Made by a program: the position numbers and the translations under genes. The notes beneath the pieces were generated by a model. That model had not been told where the DNA came from. It worked only from the letters and a program-made list of their open reading frames with translations, and ran no database searches. A DNA stretch of 64,000 nt from Zeus faber (Eukaryota > Chordata > Actinopteri > Zeiformes > Zeidae): positions 35,502,371 to 35,566,370 of the forward strand of contig OY482849.1 in the NCBI GenBank assembly GCA_960531495.1, written 5' to 3'. Position 1 is the first letter of the stretch; the number at the start of each line of letters is the position of its first letter. Positions 58,984-64,000 of the stretch are shown here, in pieces.

Positions 58984-60756
58984 ATGATAAAATACTCCGA
59001 ACGTCTTGTTTCTCCAACAGTAAAAACATTTTAAAAAAAGGTTCAAGCGCAGAGCGACCAGAACAAGGACCAGGACCAGAACCAGAACCAGGTCTGAACC
59101 AGAACAAGGACCAGAACCAGAACCGTACCAGGAAACACCACCTAGAGCTTGGTCTTCAGGATATTCATCGATAACATCTGAATTAAAAAAACAAAGCAGA
59201 ACAGCGGTACTGACGGAACAGACCGGGTCCGGGTCGGAGCCCGGCCACGCCCGGCCACCTTTTCCACAGGAAGTGGGAGAGGACCGAGGTGATCTCAAGC
59301 GTCCGCCGCCGACAAGTCCTCCAGCCGCGCCCGTCGAGGTGAATCAGAGAAATGAACAAACATCACGGTGCATCGTTCCAACATCGTGGTGAAAGCATTA
59401 ACCATGAGAAGAAAACACACAAAAACAATAACAACAACATTCCTGGTTCAGATCACAGGTTTAAAATAAGATTTAAAATAAGATTTAAAATAAGTAAAAA
59501 GAAAGAAGGAACCACACCCTTTTATCTTTTTAACATTCCAGTGGCATCGACCGAGAAACCACAAAACAGCAAGAAACCAAACCCAGCGTGGGAACAGTGA
59601 AACTAACGCCGTTAAGTGGAAATCAAACACGCTACGAAGCTCAAAATATTATTATGGGATGGATGTCCCGCCCTTAAAGGCGTTTGGTTTGGTAGACGTA
59701 CGTTCCACATCGCTGAATCTGCGTCTTTCATTCGACCCGGTTGACAGCATCAAACCACGACTGGAAATAATATAATTACAATCAAATGCTGAAGATGACT
59801 CCGAACAACAACAGAATAAGATCCTGTGGCAGGTCAACGCTCAGGTGCTCAGGTGCTCAGGTGCCCAGGTGCTGAGGCGTCACCTTCCTTCCTTCACTCC
59901 ACTCTGACTCTGTGCTGTTGGCGATAAACATGTGAAACACAACAAATACGACGAGATCATGGTGATTCAATGGCTGAGGTTTGTTCGCAGCAGACCAAGC
60001 TCCGCCCGCAGACTGAGCTCCGCCCGCCGGTCGTTTCAACCTGGGGCAAAACGTGTTCTTTAAAGGGACGCTGCAGCTTGCTTGACAGGAGCTAGGCTAG
60101 CTGAACCCCTCTGCAGCCTTGTACTGCGCTAACTAGCTTAGCGTGCACAGACACCAAATCAAAAACAAAAAACTACAAGAACCCCCTTCAGCGTGGTCGC
60201 AGTGCCCGGTTGCCACGGTTTCGCAGGTGGGGGGGCGGGCTGACCCAACTGGAGCCCTCCCCATCCACCCGGGCCCCCGACGGTCCCCAAACTACAAAAG
60301 CGACCAGCCCAAAATAGTGGAGTTTATGTGAATATTGAATCCAGCTTGATGTTTAAAGGAGAAACCAACAAATCCCTTTGACTGGTTCCTGAAAAGCAGA
60401 GCTGCAGCAGGTTACTCCACCTGTAGCTCCACTTATCCACGATGAACGGAGACACGTTTTTAAATCCAGATCCAGGTCGGAGCTGAAGCCTCGACAGGAA
60501 AACTCAACTTGCTTTGAAGTGCCCTTCACGAGCCGCCATCTTGTTTTTAAAGGAGGAGGACATTACGTGCCTTCAGGACAACTTGGACGCACAGATCAGA
60601 CGGTCGTCCAGCGCAGGGCTCTAGACAGCGCGCCCTTGACTCCTCAACTTGTCCTGATTACCCATAGCAACCGAAACCACAGTGGTTGGCGGCGACAACT
60701 GAAGGAGTTTCCATGACGTGTCACTAAAAGCGGCGTCGCCGTTCTCCAAATCCAAG

Positions 60757-60870
60757 AGTACCGAGTCGGAGTACCGAGTCGGAGTACCGAGTCGGAGCAC
60801 CGAGTCGGAGTACCGAGTCGGAGTACCGAGTCAGAGTACTGAGTCAGAGTACTGAGTCAGAGTACTGAGT
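60757..60870 (+). repeat. 12-bp minisatellite (GAGTACCGAGTCG)n
   Basis: About nine units of GGAGTACCGAGTC, grading into CAGAGTACTGAGT. Confidence 0.9.
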
Positions 60871-61550
60871 CTTGATTTGGAAAGAAAAACACTTGTTTCT
60901 CAAAATCAGGTTCAATCAGGATCCATTTTTTAAGACTTGAACAACTTCACAACAACGAAAAGTGAAGAATCCACTGACGTCAGACACTTGTGGTTTGGGA
61001 TCATTTGGCTCAAATGTTTATCGCAACATTAAACACAATTTCCTCTGGTCTCTTCAACTTGATCGACTTCAACCTGACATTTTGGAGTTTGAAACACCTC
61101 CTGCACCACATGCCTCCAACCTGCTCTTCATGCTGTGCGTCCTGGGGTGTGGCCGGCCCCGTTCGCTCCGAGCGTCCAGGCCCCTCACATTCAGAGAAAC
61201 CATGACAACTATCTCCAGGTCTTCAAACTGCACCGTTGGGGAGGTGGAGGAGTTCGTCTCAACATTTTTAAGACTTCGATTTAAGACATTTCAGCGCCGG
61301 CTTCATTTTAGGCGACTGAATTCAACGCCTCTCAAGACGTTTTAAGATCGGCGGGGAAAAATGAGCAGCTCATTTTAATTTGAACGACAACGACGACAAA
61401 CAACATTCAAACAACACCTGAACAGTGAAGAGCTGCATCCAAACCTTAGAACAACAAACAACAAGTGGCTCACGACGCCGGCGCAGCGCGGCCGCAGGGG
61501 AAGTGCCGGCGCCGAAGGAGGAGCCAGGACGCAGTCGACCACGCTCACCT

Positions 61551-61597
61551 GGAGCGTCTGCACGTCCGCCTTCTTGTGGCGGACGTGCAGACGCTCC
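61551..61597. other. Perfect 20-bp-stem hairpin
   Basis: GGAGCGTCTGCACGTCCGCC at 61551-61570 and its exact reverse complement at 61578-61597, separated by a 7-base loop (TTCTTGT). A second hairpin with a 9-bp stem (GTTGGGCGA/TCGCCCAAC) lies at 61649-61670. Both are in a GC-rich island within the inferred stk4 3' region. Confidence 0.9.
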
Positions 61598-62400
61598 CGG
61601 TACAGATCCGCCGGCGGGCGGCGCGGCGCAGCATGCGCCGGGGGAGGCGTTGGGCGAAGCCTCGCCCAACTCCCGACCCCACCCTCCCAGAGCGCGCTGC
61701 GTCTGCTCAGCGGAGGATTCCACCACCATGACATGGCAACCACGCCCAACACCGCCCACAGAAATACGGGGAGAGTCTTGAACCTGGCTGTGATTTTCGA
61801 GTTTGAAATTGAGCGCTTGTTTGGTTCTTGAGCCAAAATGGTGACACCCCCGAATAAACAACAACGCTGTTCCTCAGGAAGCTCCGTGGACGTTGAAATC
61901 CACCTCGTGGTTGAGAACCAACCGGTTTTACTGGAAGCAGCAACAGAACCAGGAAGGAAGCCAGAAATAATTTACCGTACAAGGCCAAGAGTGAGGTCAT
62001 CTCTCCTCGTGCAGGACACACTGAGCGACACAAAAGGCCACGAGGAGAAGGAGCACCGAGGGGACGCCGGCGTGCCCCCCCAGAGCCACGCCAGCCCCTC
62101 CCATTGGATCCCATATCCTCCCCAAGCACCCCAGGTTAAACCCAAGGCCCCATCCACCCATCCATCCATCTATCCCCGCGTTACTAACCGTCCCACGCTG
62201 GCTTTGAAGAACGAAAATGTGAACCACGGTAGAATGTAAACTACAAAGTTACCCAGAAAAACTTTACTCTTTTGAACTTTTCGGCAACTCCGACCAAATC
62301 TTAGTCATAAACCCAAAATATATTAAATGCCCCGTACTTTTCCCCAAAATGCAAGAGCAGCAACCACCAAGCCACCAGTACCAGAAATCAGCAGGTGAGA

Positions 62401-62401
62401 C

Positions 62402-62487
<86 letters not shown>
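62401..62487 (+). repeat. (CA)n microsatellite
   Basis: Uninterrupted CA dinucleotide run of about 43 units. Confidence 0.98.
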
Positions 62488-62488
<1 letters not shown>

Positions 62489-62709
62489 GTGACCAGGTTG
62501 GACCTTTCCAGGGGTTCGGGTCAGAACCTCCCGGGTCCATCGCTCACGCTTTGTGAAGGGTTGTTGCAGGACATGCGGAGGTTCCCGGTGACCCCCGGAG
62601 AAGCGTGAAGCTACACGGATAGTTTTGTGAACGTCAAGTCCTGAAGAACGTGGAGCTGTCGGGCGGTTCCGTGAGCGCTCTACAGGCAGGCGGGGTGGTA
62701 CGGGGGGTC

Positions 62710-62868
62710 TCAGAAGTTCTGCTGCCTCCGCTTCTTGGCCTCGATGGCGTCCAGGATGGGCTGCCTCTTGGCCTGGTAGCGCTGGCGGATCTCCTCGATC
62801 TCCTGCTCCATCTGCGGGTCCAGGGAGGCCAAGCGCATACGCAGTTCCTCCACGGTCCACGATCGCAT
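62710..62868 (-). CDS. stk4: STK4/MST1 kinase, last coding exon (SARAH domain C-terminus)
   Basis: The minus strand encodes 52 residues and a stop: SWTVEELRMRLASLDPQM, then EQEIEEIRQRYQAKRQPI, LDAIEAKKRRQQNF. From memory this matches the C-terminus of vertebrate MST1 (STK4), the Ser/Thr kinase of the Hippo pathway. The SARAH coiled coil it belongs to mediates dimerisation and binding to SAV1 and RASSF proteins. The acceptor CCTAG lies just before 62868 and the stop is at 62710-62712. The paralogue STK3 ends similarly, but the neighbouring kcns1 favours stk4, since the two are adjacent in human. The remaining exons lie beyond the right edge of the window. Confidence 0.9.
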   Translation of the reverse strand: MRSWTVEELRMRLASLDPQMEQEIEEIRQRYQAKRQPILDAIEAKKRRQQNF

Positions 62869-64000
62869 CTAGGTATTAAAAAACAACATTTAACGGCAAA
62901 CTCATCGGACTTGACGAAAAAAACCCTGTGAGATGGAGATCAGAACGGGAACACACGCAGAGAAATGTTGATGGCGGCGACCTGCGATGCCGTTTGTCAA
63001 CTTTGAGTGTTTTTGCCGTAAAATGGCAGGAATTGGCAAAAATTGCAAGACTGCAATTGCAAAGACTTTTTTCAAACTACTACTAATGAAGAAGATTCTC
63101 TGAAACAACCGCAAACATTTTTGCACACATCGTTTTCGCTTTCGAATTTCACCTTAATTATTGTTATGGCGAATCTCAATTTCCCAGACGGACAGAGGTG
63201 TCAAACCTGTGCAGCCATCAAGCAAAGCACAAAGCCCCCGGCCTGCTGGCTCCCAGCCCAGCCCTAATCACCAAAGCAGAACACTTCCAACGAGGAGCCA
63301 AAGATCAATGTCTGCACAGTCCATTAACGGCCACTTAGAGGAATCCTTACACCGCCTTTAAACCTGGACGTCCTCTGATATTTATGGCCGAGAGGTCACG
63401 GAAGCCTAAGTGCTGTATTTTGCCGGTTGGGAGGTCTGTATCTACCGCCCGTTATTCAATATGTTCTGTGTTTTCTGGAGGCCGGATGAGGACGTGAGGC
63501 CATCTCTGGCCCACCCGAGGGAAAACACCCCCCCCCCCCTCACCGGGGCGGCACCGCACTCTCCTGCTATTTATTACCCACGATCAATGGAGCTAAAATA
63601 ACACGGCGTCCTCCCTAAAAATAACCACGACTTTTGAATGGGAGGGTGGGGGCTGCGTCACGAAACACGGGCCGAAAACATCTTCATCCGCCTTGATGAG
63701 GCCCGGCGAGCTGAAACGCTGCTGCCGTGAAGTTCAGACCCGGTTCAAACTCAAACCGCACCGAAGGCCTCCTTCCTCCGACCCAAACAGCCAGTCCCAG
63801 CAGGAAGGGTGTAGCGTGTTAGCGTAGTGGCCTTTCAAACAACAAGCTCATGAGAAAAAAAATGTGTCCCAATTTCGTCAACTACGTGTTGTTTATTATA
63901 GGATGTGTTTATATGGAGCAAATTAAACAATCACGTGATATTTTGTTGAAGATATCGACTAAATCATGGATTCACAACAGTTGGAACAGACATCGCTTCC
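62869..64000 (-). other. stk4: Intron of stk4
   Basis: Unique sequence with no further recognisable stk4 exon. It is inferred to be the intron before the last exon, running out of the window. Confidence 0.6.

Larger units (their letters stand above)
58984..62709 (-). other. stk4: Inferred stk4 3' UTR / downstream region
   Basis: No coding exon was recognised here. It contains a (GAACCAG)-like repeat at about 59060-59125, a GGAGTACCGAGTC 12-bp minisatellite at 60757-60870, a GC-rich segment at 61465-61700 with hairpins, and a long (CA)n at 62401-62487. How much of it is transcribed with stk4 cannot be told from sequence. Confidence 0.4.

Overview
The window looks like teleost fish genomic DNA. 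It carries genes of the fish 'odorant receptor 131-2-like' family, fish-type L2/CR1/RTE-like LINEs, tRNA-derived SINEs and Tc1-like transposons. At its right end lies a kcns1 - stk4 pair, which I recall as neighbours in human (20q13.12). All coding calls come from reading spliced frames by eye; no alignment or search was run.

Left third (1-19.5 kb): two tandem copies of a segment of about 7 kb. Each holds a plus-strand Tc1-like relic, a promoter with TATTTAAA and CACGTG, a two-exon odorant receptor with another Tc1-like relic in its intron, and shared downstream spacer. Copy 1 also carries a LINE insertion of about 4.3 kb, with zinc finger, reverse transcriptase and a restriction-like endonuclease motif, that copy 2 lacks. 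Both receptors have Cys in place of the Arg of the (D/E)RY motif. Copy 2 has also lost the start codon used by copy 1.

Middle (19.5-45 kb): mostly repeats. They include LINE relics, two tRNA-derived SINEs, a likely LTR-element fossil, a 2.8 kb array of 9-bp units with roughly 850-bp higher-order repeats, a 2 kb array lying in the first intron of a third, more divergent receptor gene (three exons, normal ERY), a nearly full-length minus-strand LINE at 34.2-37.4 kb, and a fourth receptor remnant whose 5' part is replaced by a minisatellite.

Right third (45-64 kb): kcns1 (Kv9.1, a modulatory voltage-gated K+ channel subunit) can be assembled as nine exons with an unbroken 497-residue frame. Most of its introns are filled with different tandem repeats and two L2-like LINEs. 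After more repeat arrays comes the last coding exon of stk4 (MST1 kinase, SARAH domain) on the minus strand, so the two genes are tail to tail. A perfect 20-bp-stem hairpin lies in the stk4 3' region.

The receptors would act at the plasma membrane of olfactory neurons. kcns1 would tune Kv2-type channels, and stk4 is the Hippo-pathway kinase. Nothing suggests they work together; only kcns1 and stk4 share conserved synteny.
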